Below are positions 16,207-24,803 of a stretch of DNA of 64,000 bases, one piece after another. Made by a program: the position numbers and the translations under genes. This DNA comes from Rhodoferax sp. AJA081-3 (GTDB taxonomy: Bacteria > Pseudomonadota > Gammaproteobacteria > Burkholderiales > Burkholderiaceae_C). Under the pieces are notes generated by a model. It was not told where the DNA came from, searched no databases, and saw only the letters and a list, made by a program, of their open reading frames with translations. The first letter of the stretch is position 1; each line of letters opens with the position of its first letter. The stretch is taken from contig NZ_CP059068.1 of NCBI RefSeq assembly GCF_017798165.1, positions 3,100,001 to 3,164,000 of the forward strand, given 5' to 3'.

Positions 16207-16806
16207 TTAGCGGCAGGCAATGGAAACCTCGTTTTGTTGGGCAGCAAAGGCCATTTTTTCTTTATCGGTCATACGGCCCAGGCGGGCACGGTCAGCGTCC
16301 AGAGTCTGGCGTAGCTTCTGGCAAGACGCTGCGTCCAGCGGCGCATTTTTGCCACTGGCCCCGCGGGCGTTTTCCTTGCGGGTGGCATCCACCACCTGGT
16401 CGGCACACTTACCTTCAAATTCACTGACCGCCCGTTTGACCTCGTCCATGGACGTATTGGAATCACTCTGCAACACCCGCGACGCGCGGTCGCCCAGGGT
16501 GCGGCATTCGGGCGTCAGGTTTTGGTGCACCCGGTCCCGCGCGGCCTTTTGCCGCACGGCTTCGACCGATGTGGTCGGCCCACCCGTGGCGGGTGTGTTG
16601 CCAGCCGCTGCGGCCTGTGCACCAGTGCCTGCGCCTTTTATGGCACCGCCGGTTTGGTCGTTGGGGCAGGCATGGTCGCTGAAGACCACCCGGCCATCGG
16701 CCTGGGTGCATTTGTAGACACCCGCGGCCCCGGCAGCCATGGCCGCGGACGACACCAGCAGAGCGACCAGGGTCATCCGCAGTCGTGGTGGGAAAAGTGG
16801 GTACAT
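16207..16806 (-). CDS. Secreted DUF4124-type protein
   Basis: 199 aa. A signal peptide (MTLVALLVSSAAMAAGAAG within the first 30 residues) is followed by VYKCTQADGRVVFSDHACP, the DUF4124 pattern of a short beta domain with paired cysteines. The rest is Ala/Lys/Asp-rich and probably helical, with further Cys at PECRTLG, GKCADQV, ASCQKL and the C-terminal ACR. It is probably periplasmic; its role is unknown. The ATG at 16806 is used because the only longer start is a TTG at 16818. It lies between rsmG and another small envelope-type gene on the same strand, and the gaps are small enough for one transcript. Confidence 0.75.
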   Translation of the reverse strand: MYPLFPPRLRMTLVALLVSSAAMAAGAAGVYKCTQADGRVVFSDHACPNDQTGGAIKGAGTGAQAAAAGNTPATGGPTTSVEAVRQKAARDRVHQNLTPECRTLGDRASRVLQSDSNTSMDEVKRAVSEFEGKCADQVVDATRKENARGASGKNAPLDAASCQKLRQTLDADRARLGRMTDKEKMAFAAQQNEVSIACR

Positions 16807-16818
16807 CGTAGAAATCAA

Positions 16819-17469
16819 TCAATCCCAGCAGTTGGCCGGTTTACCCGTGGAGTGCACCCAGTAGCGGCCAAAGCCACCAATGCCGGGGCCCATTTTTCCC
16901 TGCAGGGCCCACACATCGCCCCGCGCCTGGTGGTCGTAATGTTCATCGTCCGGGTGGTTGCCACCGTCGCCAAAGGCGGCCATGCGCCAGCCCGAGCCCA
17001 GTTCGCGTTCACACATCACCGAGGCCTGCAGCTCAGATTGCAGGGTTGCACCCATCACCGCCTGGGTGGCTCCCAGCTCGCCACGACTCCAGCCACTGCC
17101 GCTCAAGCCACCGGGTCGGGGCAGATCACCCTTGCGGATACACAAGACCGGCAGCACGATGCGGCAGCTGGTGTCGCCCACATTGGGGTTGCAGGCGCCT
17201 TTGTAGGCGCGGTCCAGCGTGGAGTCACCTGCGTCGCAGACCATATTGGCCACATCTTTGGGATCTTTGTCTTCCAGTGGCTGCAGGCCAAAGGTCAGAC
17301 CGTAACCAATGGGTTTGTTGCTGGGTGGCTCGGGGGGCGGGGTCAATGGCGCGCCCGACGGGGCGACCTTGATGGCAGGCGGCGGCTTGGGGCCAGAGCA
17401 TTTGCTGAACATCAGCGGAATCACCAGGATGCCCACCAGCACCCCCACCAAAACGACTGCTCGCTGCAT
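16819..17469 (-). CDS. Uncharacterised membrane-anchored, Pro-rich periplasmic protein
   Basis: 216 aa, not recognised. One N-terminal hydrophobic segment (VVLVGVLVGILVIPLMF, residues 5-21) precedes a Cys and a Pro-rich linker (PKPPPAIKVAPSGAPLTPPPEPP), suggesting an anchor with a periplasmic domain. The globular part has six Cys and many Gly/Trp (GFGRYWVHSTGKPANCWD at the end), so disulfides are likely. It ends 13 bases before the start of the DUF4124 gene and follows mnmG on the same strand. Confidence 0.65.
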   Translation of the reverse strand: MQRAVVLVGVLVGILVIPLMFSKCSGPKPPPAIKVAPSGAPLTPPPEPPSNKPIGYGLTFGLQPLEDKDPKDVANMVCDAGDSTLDRAYKGACNPNVGDTSCRIVLPVLCIRKGDLPRPGGLSGSGWSRGELGATQAVMGATLQSELQASVMCERELGSGWRMAAFGDGGNHPDDEHYDHQARGDVWALQGKMGPGIGGFGRYWVHSTGKPANCWD

Positions 17470-17509
17470 GCGCTGCCCTCCCCGGCTGCTCAGATAAAAA
17501 GGGCTAAGT

Positions 17510-19546
17510 TTACGCGGCCACTTTTTCGGCGAAGCCGCGGAAGTTGCCCTTCTTCAAATGGATCAGCAACAGAGAAATGGTCGCCGGCGTGATGCCCGAC
17601 ATGCGCGATGCCTGGCCCAGGGTTTCGGGGCGCTGCTTGTTCAGACGCTGGCGGGCTTCGATGCTCAGCGCCGTCACCTGCATATAGTCCAGCTCGGCGG
17701 GCAGGCGCAGGTTCTCGTAGTGGGCGGCGCGCTCCACCTCGTCGTTCTGGCGGTCGATGTAGCCGGAGTACTTGGCGGCAATCTCCACCTGCTCGATGAC
17801 GGCGGCTACGAATACATCCTGGGCCAAGACCGCCGCGGCAGCCTCAGAACCTTCCGCTGTTTCACGTGGAACATCTGGGGCAACCGTCGGCAGATCCCGG
17901 TTCGCATAACGCCCTTCGTCCAGCGACATCAGCGCCGCGTAGCCGATGTTCGGGCGCCGCAACAAGTCTGCCAGGTTGTATTCATGCTCAATGGATTTAC
18001 CCAGCACCCGCTCAGATTCGCTGGCCGCCAAATTCTTGGGGCTGACCCAGATGCTGCGCAGACGTTCTGTTTCACGTGAAACAGCATCGCGCTTGCGGCA
18101 GAAGGCATCCCAGCGTGCGTCGTCCACCAGACCCAGCTTGCGGCCGGTCTCAGTCAGGCGGGCGTCGGCATTGTCCTCGCGCAGCTGCAGGCGGAACTCG
18201 GCGCGGCTGGTAAACATGCGGTAAGGCTCGGTCACGCCCTTGGTGATCAGGTCGTCGACCAGCACACCCAGGTAGGCCTCGTTACGGCCGGGCACCCAGG
18301 TGTCCTGGCCCCACGCCGCAGACTGGGCAGCTGGGGCACCGGCTTGCAGCGCGGCATTGACGCCAGCGAACAATCCTTGCGCCGCCGCCTCTTCATACCC
18401 GGTCGTGCCGTTGATTTGACCGGCAAAAAACAGGCCGTTGATCTGGCGCGTCTCAAAGCTGTTCTTCAGCGAGCGCGGGTCAAAGTAGTCGTATTCAATC
18501 GCGTAGCCGGGCCGCAGGATGTGCACGTTCTCCAAGCCGGCCATGCTGCGCACCAGGTCGTACTGCACGTCAAACGGCAGGCTGGTGCTGATGCCGTTGG
18601 GGTAGTACTCGTTGGTCGTCAGGCCTTCGGGCTCCAGGAAAATCTGGTGGCTGTCTTTGTCGGCAAAGCGGTTGATTTTGTCTTCCACACTCGGGCAGTA
18701 GCGCGGGCCCACGCCTTCGATCTTGCCGGTGAACATGGGGCTGCGGTCAAAGCCGCTGCGGATGATGTCGTGCGTGCGCTCGTTGGTGTGGGTGATCCAG
18801 CACGGCATTTGTTGCGGGTGCATGTCCAGCCGGCCCATGAAGCTGAAGACCGGCATCACCGGGCTCATGCCACCTGCCACGCCGTCGCCGGGTTGTTCGA
18901 TGCACTTGCTGAAGTCGATCGTGCGGCCATCCAGCCGTGGTGGTGTGCCGGTTTTCAGGCGTCCTTGGGGCAGCTTCAATTCCTTCAGCCGTGCAGACAA
19001 GGACACGGCAGGCGGGTCCCCTGCCCGGCCGGCGGCGTAGTTGTTCAGCCCCACGTGGATCTTGCCGTCCAGGAACGTGCCCGCTGTCAGCACTACAGTC
19101 TTGCTGCGGAACTGGATACCCACCTGGGTCACCGCGCCCACCACGCGGTCGCCTTCAATCATCAGGTCGTCCACCGCCTGCTGGAACAGCCACAGGTTGG
19201 GCTGGTTCTCCAGCATGCGGCGAATGGCCGCCTTGTACAGCACCCGATCAGCTTGGGCACGGGTGGCACGCACGGCCGGGCCTTTGCTGGAATTGAGAAT
19301 GCGGAACTGGATGCCGCCCTCATCTGTAGCCAGCGCCATTGCGCCGCCCAGCGCGTCCACTTCCTTGACCAGATGGCCCTTGCCAATGCCACCGATGGAC
19401 GGGTTGCAGCTCATCTGCCCCAGCGTTTCGATGTTGTGGCTGAGCAGCAGCGTCTTGCTGCCCATGCGGGCAGCCGCGAGTGCAGCCTCGGTTCCGGCAT
19501 GGCCGCCGCCAACGACGATGACGTCGAAATCTTGTGGGTAAAGCAT
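17510..19546 (-). CDS. mnmG: tRNA uridine-5-carboxymethylaminomethyl modification enzyme MnmG (GidA)
   Basis: 678 aa. With MnmE it forms the complex that makes (c)mnm5U34 in certain tRNAs. The FAD site [21 protein letters not shown] is at residues about 9-30. [22 protein letters not shown] near 47 and [14 protein letters not shown] near 350 are the two PROSITE-type GidA signatures. [21 protein letters not shown] near 375 is the second FAD block, and the C-terminal helical domain binds MnmE and tRNA. Two parS sites lie within the gene (17858 and 18068) and encode VPRET and VSRET. mnmE is present at 47.4 kb, so both partners are in the window. Confidence 0.97.
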   Translation of the reverse strand: MLYPQDFDVIVVGGGHAGTEAALAAARMGSKTLLLSHNIETLGQMSCNPSIGGIGKGHLVKEVDALGGAMALATDEGGIQFRILNSSKGPAVRATRAQADRVLYKAAIRRMLENQPNLWLFQQAVDDLMIEGDRVVGAVTQVGIQFRSKTVVLTAGTFLDGKIHVGLNNYAAGRAGDPPAVSLSARLKELKLPQGRLKTGTPPRLDGRTIDFSKCIEQPGDGVAGGMSPVMPVFSFMGRLDMHPQQMPCWITHTNERTHDIIRSGFDRSPMFTGKIEGVGPRYCPSVEDKINRFADKDSHQIFLEPEGLTTNEYYPNGISTSLPFDVQYDLVRSMAGLENVHILRPGYAIEYDYFDPRSLKNSFETRQINGLFFAGQINGTTGYEEAAAQGLFAGVNAALQAGAPAAQSAAWGQDTWVPGRNEAYLGVLVDDLITKGVTEPYRMFTSRAEFRLQLREDNADARLTETGRKLGLVDDARWDAFCRKRDAVSRETERLRSIWVSPKNLAASESERVLGKSIEHEYNLADLLRRPNIGYAALMSLDEGRYANRDLPTVAPDVPRETAEGSEAAAAVLAQDVFVAAVIEQVEIAAKYSGYIDRQNDEVERAAHYENLRLPAELDYMQVTALSIEARQRLNKQRPETLGQASRMSGITPATISLLLIHLKKGNFRGFAEKVAA
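17858..17873. promoter_or_regulatory. parS site 2 (inside mnmG)
   Basis: TGTTTCACGTGGAACA, one mismatch from the palindromic ParB target TGTTTCACGTGAAACA, within mnmG codons. Confidence 0.9.
18068..18083. promoter_or_regulatory. parS site 3 (inside mnmG)
   Basis: TGTTTCACGTGAAACA, a perfect parS palindrome, 195 bases from site 2. Confidence 0.95.
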
Positions 19547-19669
19547 GGTGTTCAGTGTGTGGGCGCAAGGCTAGTTGGCGTGCGCCCGGTGTGGGTAGCC
19601 CTCGATTTTACCGGTTGCACGGTTTTTTGGCACGTGGAGAGAATTCCACCTGACTGGGCTGGCTGGGTG

Positions 19670-19762
19670 GATCTGTTGGGCTGCACGTTTTGCTGCGTGT
19701 CCCCCGGCCTTGCAAGCAAGGCCTCCTCCTTTACCTCCGCAAAACGCACAGCCCAACAGATC
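19670..19762 (-). repeat. Family B long-arm palindrome, copy B4
   Basis: Arms of 24 bp (19670-19693 and 19739-19762) pair with two mismatches. The core is in reverse orientation. It lies in the 396-base gene-free stretch 19547-19942 upstream of mnmG; apart from B4 and B5 I see nothing else there. Confidence 0.8.
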
Positions 19763-19799
19763 TTGCGTTGCGGTGTTGGCAGAGCACAAACAAACTCCA

Positions 19800-19892
19800 G
19801 CGTCAGGCAAGGCGCGCGTGTTTTGCGCAGGTAAAAGGAGGAGGCCGAAGGCCGGGGGACACGGAGCAAAACACGCGCGCCTTGCCTGACGC
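19800..19892 (+). repeat. Family B long-arm palindrome, copy B5
   Basis: Perfect 27-bp arms (19800-19826 and 19866-19892) enclose GCAGGTAAAAGGAGGAGGCC ... GGGGGACACGGAGC. It faces B4 across 37 bases, as B3 faces B2. Confidence 0.85.
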
Positions 19893-19942
19893 GGGCGAGA
19901 GAACTAGACCCCACACACACCTGAAATGGTGACAATATCCCT

Positions 19943-20524
19943 ATGACCAAACTCCTCATCTTCGCGGGCAGCACCCGCCAACTCTCGTTCAACCGCCGCC
20001 TCGCAAATGCCGCCGCCACCCTGGCACGGGCCGAAGGTGCAGACGTCACCCACATCGAGCTGAGCGACTTTGATGTACCGCTGTACAACGCCGACCTGGA
20101 AGCACGCGGTACACCGGCCGACGTGATGCGCCTCAAGGCCATCGCGTACGACCACCCCGCCTGGATCATCTGCTCCCCCGAATACAACGGCTCCTACACC
20201 GGCCTGCTGAAAAACACGATCGACTGGATCAGCAGCCCCGTCAAAGGCGACCCCGTCTGGTCCGACGGCGACCGCTCCATGCGCGGCAAGATCGTCGGCC
20301 TGATGAGCGCATCCCCTGGCGCCCTGGGCGGCCTGCGTTCGCTGAGCCATCTGAACCCGCTGATGGCTAATGCCCAATGCTGGATCGCGCCCAAGCAGTT
20401 TGCCCTGGGCCGGGCAGGGGATGCATTTGATGAGAGTGGGGAACTGAAATTGCCAGCGCAGCGAGACAACGTGCTGGCGGTGGTGAAGCAGGTTTTGTGG
20501 GCGGCTGAGCGGTTGGCGGGCTGA
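19943..20524 (+). CDS. NADPH-dependent FMN reductase (flavodoxin-like)
   Basis: 193 aa. LLIFAGSTRQLSFNRRLANAA near residue 4 is the FMN phosphate loop of the NADPH-dependent FMN reductase family (chromate/quinone reductase group). ICSPEYNGSYTGLLKNTIDWIS near 75 is the second flavin loop with the diagnostic PEYNGS-x-x-x-L-K-N pattern, and GLMSASPGALGGLRSL lies near 118. It should reduce FMN, quinones or metal ions with NAD(P)H in the cytosol. It stands alone after the B4/B5 pair; the toxin-antitoxin pair follows 125 bases downstream. Confidence 0.9.
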   Translation: MTKLLIFAGSTRQLSFNRRLANAAATLARAEGADVTHIELSDFDVPLYNADLEARGTPADVMRLKAIAYDHPAWIICSPEYNGSYTGLLKNTIDWISSPVKGDPVWSDGDRSMRGKIVGLMSASPGALGGLRSLSHLNPLMANAQCWIAPKQFALGRAGDAFDESGELKLPAQRDNVLAVVKQVLWAAERLAG

Positions 20525-20648
20525 GCAAAGCCCGTTACCCACAGCGGGGAGTCTTCAACGGCTCCGCAGTGCACGAGACAACAAGGACGGCCACTGCATT
20601 TCCCGAAGATATGGCATGCTCACACCTAGGCACCAACAAGGAGGCACC

Positions 20649-20873
20649 ATGACCACCCCCGCCCACGACCTTGCAGCAGAAGTCCTTGAACTCCCTGCCG
20701 AAGAACGCGCCCGAATACTTCAGTTGCTCATCGCCAGCTTCGAGCCGAAGTCGAACGCGCAAAAGGCCTGGATGAATCTGGCCTTGGATCGGCGAGAAGA
20801 AGTGCGCAGTGGCAAAGTAGCGATGGTTCCTGGTGACGAAGCTTTGGCCCGTGTCAGAGCACGGATTGCGTGA
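20649..20873 (+). CDS. Antitoxin, putative addiction-module component family
   Basis: 74 aa. It begins MTTPAHDLAAEVLELPAEER and continues ARILQLLIASFE, the pattern of the short CHP02574-type addiction-module proteins, with the usual EVRSGKV segment near residue 56. It should form a helix that wraps and neutralises the RelE/ParE toxin encoded next. AAGGAGG stands 7 bases before the ATG. Its stop codon overlaps the toxin GTG start (GTGA), a typical coupled arrangement. Confidence 0.87.
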   Translation: MTTPAHDLAAEVLELPAEERARILQLLIASFEPKSNAQKAWMNLALDRREEVRSGKVAMVPGDEALARVRARIA

Positions 20874-21166
20874 GCTACTCCATACACCCCGACGCCGAGA
20901 CTGAACTCGGCGACGCAGCTGTGTACTACGCCACCCACGCCAACAGCATGATTGCGTTGGCGTTTCTCGCAGAGTATGAACGCGTGCTAGATCTCCTAAT
21001 CGAGAATCAACAGCGTGGCCCACACGGTGAAGATGGCCTGCGCATTTATCACTTTGATCGCTTTCCCTATACGGTGGTGTATGAAGAAGACCGCGTGAAC
21101 GGTCCCCAAATCTTCGCCATCGCACACCAGAGCCGTGAACCTGGCTATTGGAATGACCGCGTTTGA
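20870..21166 (+). CDS. RelE/ParE-family toxin
   Basis: 98 aa, starting at a GTG that overlaps the antitoxin stop. YSIHPDAETELGDAAVYYA at the N terminus and RIYHFDRFPYTVVYEED near residue 62 are the ParE/RelE fold signatures (strand then YxVxY core), ending AIAHQSREPGYW. RelE members cleave mRNA on the ribosome and ParE members poison gyrase; the sequence does not settle which. The pair looks intact. Confidence 0.88.
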   Translation: MSYSIHPDAETELGDAAVYYATHANSMIALAFLAEYERVLDLLIENQQRGPHGEDGLRIYHFDRFPYTVVYEEDRVNGPQIFAIAHQSREPGYWNDRV

Positions 21167-21187
21167 GCCCTGCAGCTAAGAAAGCCC

Positions 21188-21889
21188 TTAAGCCAACGCC
21201 CCCCTAACCTCCAATTCCCCCATCAACAGAATCTCAATCCGCCCATAACCCAGCCCCAGCACCCCATCCCGCACCAACACCTTCAACTCTTTTGAAAGTG
21301 TCTGCCGCGTAATCCCCAACATCATCGCCAGCGCCTCCTGCGACACGGCCACGCTGGCCCGCGCATCGCTGGCCTGGGTTGCATCCCCACGGGCCAGGGT
21401 CAACAAACGCCGTGCGATACGCGTGCGGGTGGAGCGCAGCATGGCGTCTTCCACCAAGCCATACAACACGCGCACCCGGCCACACATCAGCACCGCCATG
21501 GCGCGGGCAAAGGCGCTGCGCTGCATCAGGCGTTTGAAGGCCTGGGGCTGGATCACAAGCACAGTGCTGGCCAACACGGCCGTGGCGTCGTGGGGCCGCG
21601 GCAGCCCGTCAATCAAGGTGGCTTCGCCAAACCAATTGCCAGCCTCGATCACTGACAGAATGCCTTCGCGCCCGTCTTCGCCAAGAGTCGATATCTTGAC
21701 GGCGCCCTGCACCACGCAATAGAAGCCACCTGTGGCATCCCCCTTGCGGTAGAGCATTTCCCCCGCACGCACCGGCACCGCGTCGCCCGCCGCGGCCAGC
21801 ATGGCCTTGCGTTCGGTCAGCGGCAGCGCACCAAACCAGGGGTTGGTTGACAAAGTTCCCAGCAGTAAATCGGCTTTTGAGTCGGCCAT
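21188..21889 (-). CDS. Crp/Fnr-family transcriptional regulator
   Basis: 233 aa. The cNMP-binding beta roll covers about residues 15-130 (VRAGEMLYRKGDATGGFYCVVQGAVKIS, NWFGEATLIDGLPRPHDATAV). The C-terminal winged helix has SQEALAMMLGITRQTLSKELKVL near 188 as recognition helix. There is no cluster of N-terminal cysteines as in FNR, so an Fe-S sensor is unlikely. The ATG at 21889 is chosen over longer frames because the 36 extra codons would cover the promoter. It is divergent from the aldolase-aldehyde dehydrogenase-GMC operon, and an inverted repeat lies between them, so it probably regulates that operon or itself. Confidence 0.88.
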   Translation of the reverse strand: MADSKADLLLGTLSTNPWFGALPLTERKAMLAAAGDAVPVRAGEMLYRKGDATGGFYCVVQGAVKISTLGEDGREGILSVIEAGNWFGEATLIDGLPRPHDATAVLASTVLVIQPQAFKRLMQRSAFARAMAVLMCGRVRVLYGLVEDAMLRSTRTRIARRLLTLARGDATQASDARASVAVSQEALAMMLGITRQTLSKELKVLVRDGVLGLGYGRIEILLMGELEVRGALA

Positions 21890-21917
21890 CCATTTCTTCC
21901 CGGTGATTACCCTAAAT

Positions 21918-21941
21918 TGTAAGATTTTTAACAGTCTTACA
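21918..21941. promoter_or_regulatory. Inverted repeat, candidate operator of the Crp/Fnr regulator
   Basis: Perfect 7-base arms TGTAAGA (21918-21924) and TCTTACA (21935-21941) with a 10-base AT-rich spacer, in the 94-base gap between the divergent regulator and aldolase genes. Confidence 0.6.
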
Positions 21942-21983
21942 GCTTGCAGGCGGTTAAGGTGAACGTCCGAACTCCCCAAGGCC

Positions 21984-22745
21984 ATGCCCATGCACATTCC
22001 TTCGCTCCAAAACCAGGTCAGCCCTGAAGAATGGCAGCTGCGTGTGGACCTGGCGGCCTGTTACCGCCTGGTGGCCGCCTATGGGTGGAGCGACCTGGTG
22101 TTCACCCACATCAGCGCCCGCATCCCCGGCCCCGAGCACCACTTTTTGATCAACCCCTATGGGCTGATGTTCGACGAGATCACTGCCAGCAGCCTGGTCA
22201 AGGTGGACCAGCAGTGCAACAAGCTGATCGACTCGCCCTTCCCCGTCAACCCGGCCGGTTTTGTGATCCACAGCGCCGTGCACGAAGTGCGCGAGGACGC
22301 GGGTTGTGTCATGCACACCCACACCCGTGCGGGCGTCGCCGTCAGCGCGCAAAAAGGCGGCGTGTTGCCCATCAGCCAGCAGTCCACCTTTGTGCTGGGC
22401 TCACTGGCCTACCACGACTACGAAGGTGTGGCCTTCCGCGACGAGGAAAAGCCACGCCTGCAGGCCGACCTGGGCAATGCCAACTTTTTGATGCTGCGCA
22501 ACCACGGCCTGCTGACGGTGGGCAAGACCATTGCCGACGCCTTTTTGTCCATGTACACATTTGAATCCACCTGCCAGATCCAGATCAGCGCCCAAGCCGG
22601 CGGCGAACTGACCCAGGTGAACCCGCTCATTGTCAAAGGTGTGGCCGAGGCCATGCGTGTACAGACCGGCGGCATGGGCGGTGCCTTTGCCTGGCCCGCC
22701 CTGCTGCGCAAGGCCGACCGCCTGGACCCCAGCTACAAGACCTGA
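21984..22745 (+). CDS. Class II aldolase/adducin-family protein
   Basis: 253 aa. WSDLVFTHISARIPGPEHHFLI near residue 35 begins the fold. CVMHTHTRAGVAVS near 107 provides the metal-binding His-x-His pair, with a third His in RNHGLLTVG near 172, the normal zinc ligands of class II aldolases. Several bacterial members of this subgroup are not aldolases but decarboxylase-like or unknown, and this one belongs to the adducin-like branch. It is the first gene of an operon with an aldehyde dehydrogenase, a Tat protein and a GMC oxidoreductase, so a role in the same oxidation pathway is inferred. Confidence 0.85.
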   Translation: MPMHIPSLQNQVSPEEWQLRVDLAACYRLVAAYGWSDLVFTHISARIPGPEHHFLINPYGLMFDEITASSLVKVDQQCNKLIDSPFPVNPAGFVIHSAVHEVREDAGCVMHTHTRAGVAVSAQKGGVLPISQQSTFVLGSLAYHDYEGVAFRDEEKPRLQADLGNANFLMLRNHGLLTVGKTIADAFLSMYTFESTCQIQISAQAGGELTQVNPLIVKGVAEAMRVQTGGMGGAFAWPALLRKADRLDPSYKT

Positions 22746-22792
22746 TAACCCCAACCAAATTTGTTCTCTCTGTTTCTATAAGAGCCCACCCC

Positions 22793-24235
22793 ATGCCCGC
22801 ACGTTCTCTGCACGCCGTTACCCCCATCGATACCATCCGCATCGAATTGGAAGACACCCTCGCACTCCAGCGCGCCGCCTACCTGGCCCACCCCAACCCG
22901 ACCTTTGCCGAGCGCAAGGCCGACCTGCTCAAGCTCAAGGCCTTTGTGGTCGACAACCGCGACGCCATTGTGGAAGCCATCAGCAAAGACTACGGCAACC
23001 GCTCGCGCCATGAGTCCCTGTTTGCCGAAATCTTCAGCATCATCGATGGCGTAGGCCACACGCTCAAACACCTCAAGGAGTGGATGAAGCCGCAGAGCCG
23101 CCACATCGACATCAAGAATTTCATAGGCGCCTCCAACCGCGTCATCCCCCAGCCGCTGGGTGTGGTGGGTGCCATCATTCCGTGGAACTTCCCCATCTGG
23201 ACGAGCTTCAACGGACTGATCTGCACCTTTGCCGCGGGCAACCGTTCCATGGTCAAGATGTCGGAGAACTCGCGCCACATCACAGCGCCTGCTAATGGAA
23301 AAATACCCGACTACTTTCCGCGCGACAAGCTGGCCTTTTTTGACGAGACCGGTGGTGTGGGTGTGGAGTTTTCCAAGCTCAAGTTCGACCACCTGATCTT
23401 CACTGGCTCGGGCCAGACCGGCCGCTCGGTCATGGCCGCAGCCGCCGCCAACCTGTGCCCAGTGACACTGGAGCTGGGTGGCAAATCACCCGGCATCGTG
23501 CTCGATGATTTCCCGCTGCGCACCGCGGCCCAGCGCCTGCTGTTCGGCAAGTGTTTCAACGCCGGCCAGGTCTGCACCACGGTTGACCATTTGTATGTGC
23601 CGCAGGCCAAGGTGGACGCCTTTGTAGACATGGCCAAGACCATCATCAGCGGGCGTTACCCCACGCTGGACACGCCCGACTACACCTCCATCATCGACGA
23701 CCGGTCCTTCAACCGCATCACCGAAGCCTTGACCGAGGCCAAGGAACGCGGCGCCACGCTGGTGCAGCTGATACCCGGCAAGCCCTGGGACAAAAAGACA
23801 CGCAAGATCGCACCCCACGTGGTGCTCAACGCACCCGCCGACTGTGCGCTGCGCACGCGCGAAATCTTTGGCCCGGTGCTACCCGTCATTGGTTACACCG
23901 ATATGGATGCCGTCATCAACACCATCAACAGCGGCCCACGGCCACTGGCGCTGTACCCCTTCAGCAACCACAAGAAAAAAATTCAGCACCTGATCACCCA
24001 CGTGATGTCGGGTGGTGTCACCGTGAACGACGGCATCCTGCACACCGCGCAGCACGACATGCCCTTTGGTGGTGTGGGTGACAGCGGCATGGGCCACTAC
24101 CACGGCTACGAAGGTTTTGTGACCTTCTCCAAGATGCGCCCGGTGTTCTACCAGGCACCGTTCAGCGCGATCAAATTTCTGTACCCACCGTACGGCAAGT
24201 TCGCCACCAAGTACCTCGATTTTTTGACAAAGTAA
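22793..24235 (+). CDS. Aldehyde dehydrogenase, coniferyl-aldehyde dehydrogenase type
   Basis: 480 aa. Family residues are present: PWNFP near residue 125 with the oxyanion Asn, FTGSGQTGR near 205 in the Rossmann fold, LELGGKSPGIVLDD near 228 with the general-base Glu, and CFNAGQVCTTVDH near 260 with the nucleophilic Cys. The overall pattern, including SENSRH and the FDETGGVGVEFSKL block, resembles coniferyl aldehyde dehydrogenases (CalB) and the membrane-linked ALDH3 group. It should convert an aldehyde to the acid with NAD(P)+. The aldehyde is probably supplied by the GMC enzyme downstream; this is inference from the operon. Confidence 0.9.
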   Translation: MPARSLHAVTPIDTIRIELEDTLALQRAAYLAHPNPTFAERKADLLKLKAFVVDNRDAIVEAISKDYGNRSRHESLFAEIFSIIDGVGHTLKHLKEWMKPQSRHIDIKNFIGASNRVIPQPLGVVGAIIPWNFPIWTSFNGLICTFAAGNRSMVKMSENSRHITAPANGKIPDYFPRDKLAFFDETGGVGVEFSKLKFDHLIFTGSGQTGRSVMAAAAANLCPVTLELGGKSPGIVLDDFPLRTAAQRLLFGKCFNAGQVCTTVDHLYVPQAKVDAFVDMAKTIISGRYPTLDTPDYTSIIDDRSFNRITEALTEAKERGATLVQLIPGKPWDKKTRKIAPHVVLNAPADCALRTREIFGPVLPVIGYTDMDAVINTINSGPRPLALYPFSNHKKKIQHLITHVMSGGVTVNDGILHTAQHDMPFGGVGDSGMGHYHGYEGFVTFSKMRPVFYQAPFSAIKFLYPPYGKFATKYLDFLTK

Positions 24236-24237
24236 TC

Positions 24238-24768
24238 ATGAGCAATTACGGACCTCCCCACTTGCAACGAAGAACACTTCTCAAACTGGGCCTTGCCTCA
24301 GCCGTCGTACTGGCTGTAGCCGGCGGCGCCGTCGCGCTGATGCAGCCGGGCCTACAAAACGGCAAGCTGAGCGAAGGCGCACGGCTGATTTTTGCCCGCG
24401 CGGGCGAGACCATTCTGGCAGGCACCCTACCCACCGACGAAGGTCCCAAGCAGATCGCCATCAACTCGCTGCTGGACCGCATTGAAGCCTTTATCGCCGG
24501 CACACCAGAGCATGTGCAGGCCGAGCTGTCACAGCTGCTGGGCTTGCTCAACACCGCGGCCGGACGGCGCGGCGTGGTGGGCCTGTCGCCAGACTGGCAC
24601 GAGGCCAGCGTGGGTGAGATCGCCACCGCCTTCCAGACCATGCGTGTCTCCAGCGTATCGCTGCGGGTGCAGGCCTACCAGGGGCTGCACGACATTGTGA
24701 GCGCCTCGTATTTTTCCGGCCAGGAATCCTGGGCCGTGCTGGGCTACCCCGGCCCTCGCGCCATTTGA
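24238..24768 (+). CDS. Tat-exported small subunit, gluconate 2-dehydrogenase subunit 3-like
   Basis: 176 aa. The N terminus carries a twin-arginine signal (LQRRTLLKLGLASAVVLAVAGG, RR at residues 11-12) followed by a small helical domain. Small Tat-signal proteins in front of GMC flavoenzymes are known from gluconate and fructose dehydrogenases, where they carry the cofactor-loaded large subunit across the membrane and shield it. That assignment is by position and shape; sequence similarity to those subunits is weak to my eye. It starts 2 bases after the aldehyde dehydrogenase stop and ends 35 bases before the GMC gene. Confidence 0.7.
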   Translation: MSNYGPPHLQRRTLLKLGLASAVVLAVAGGAVALMQPGLQNGKLSEGARLIFARAGETILAGTLPTDEGPKQIAINSLLDRIEAFIAGTPEHVQAELSQLLGLLNTAAGRRGVVGLSPDWHEASVGEIATAFQTMRVSSVSLRVQAYQGLHDIVSASYFSGQESWAVLGYPGPRAI

Positions 24769-24803
24769 ACCCTATCCCCTTCGTTGGAACGGAAAAAAAC
24801 TTT

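Noticed and set aside
18344..19834. Long open frame (496 aa) on the plus strand across mnmG
   Set aside because: It is antisense to the well-matched mnmG gene and its protein has no recognisable motifs; GC-rich DNA often opens such frames.
23281..23310. Another family A copy in the aldehyde dehydrogenase gene (GCTAATGG near 23291)
   Set aside because: No CCCCCGT block and no matching hairpin; the protein segment looks native to the family.
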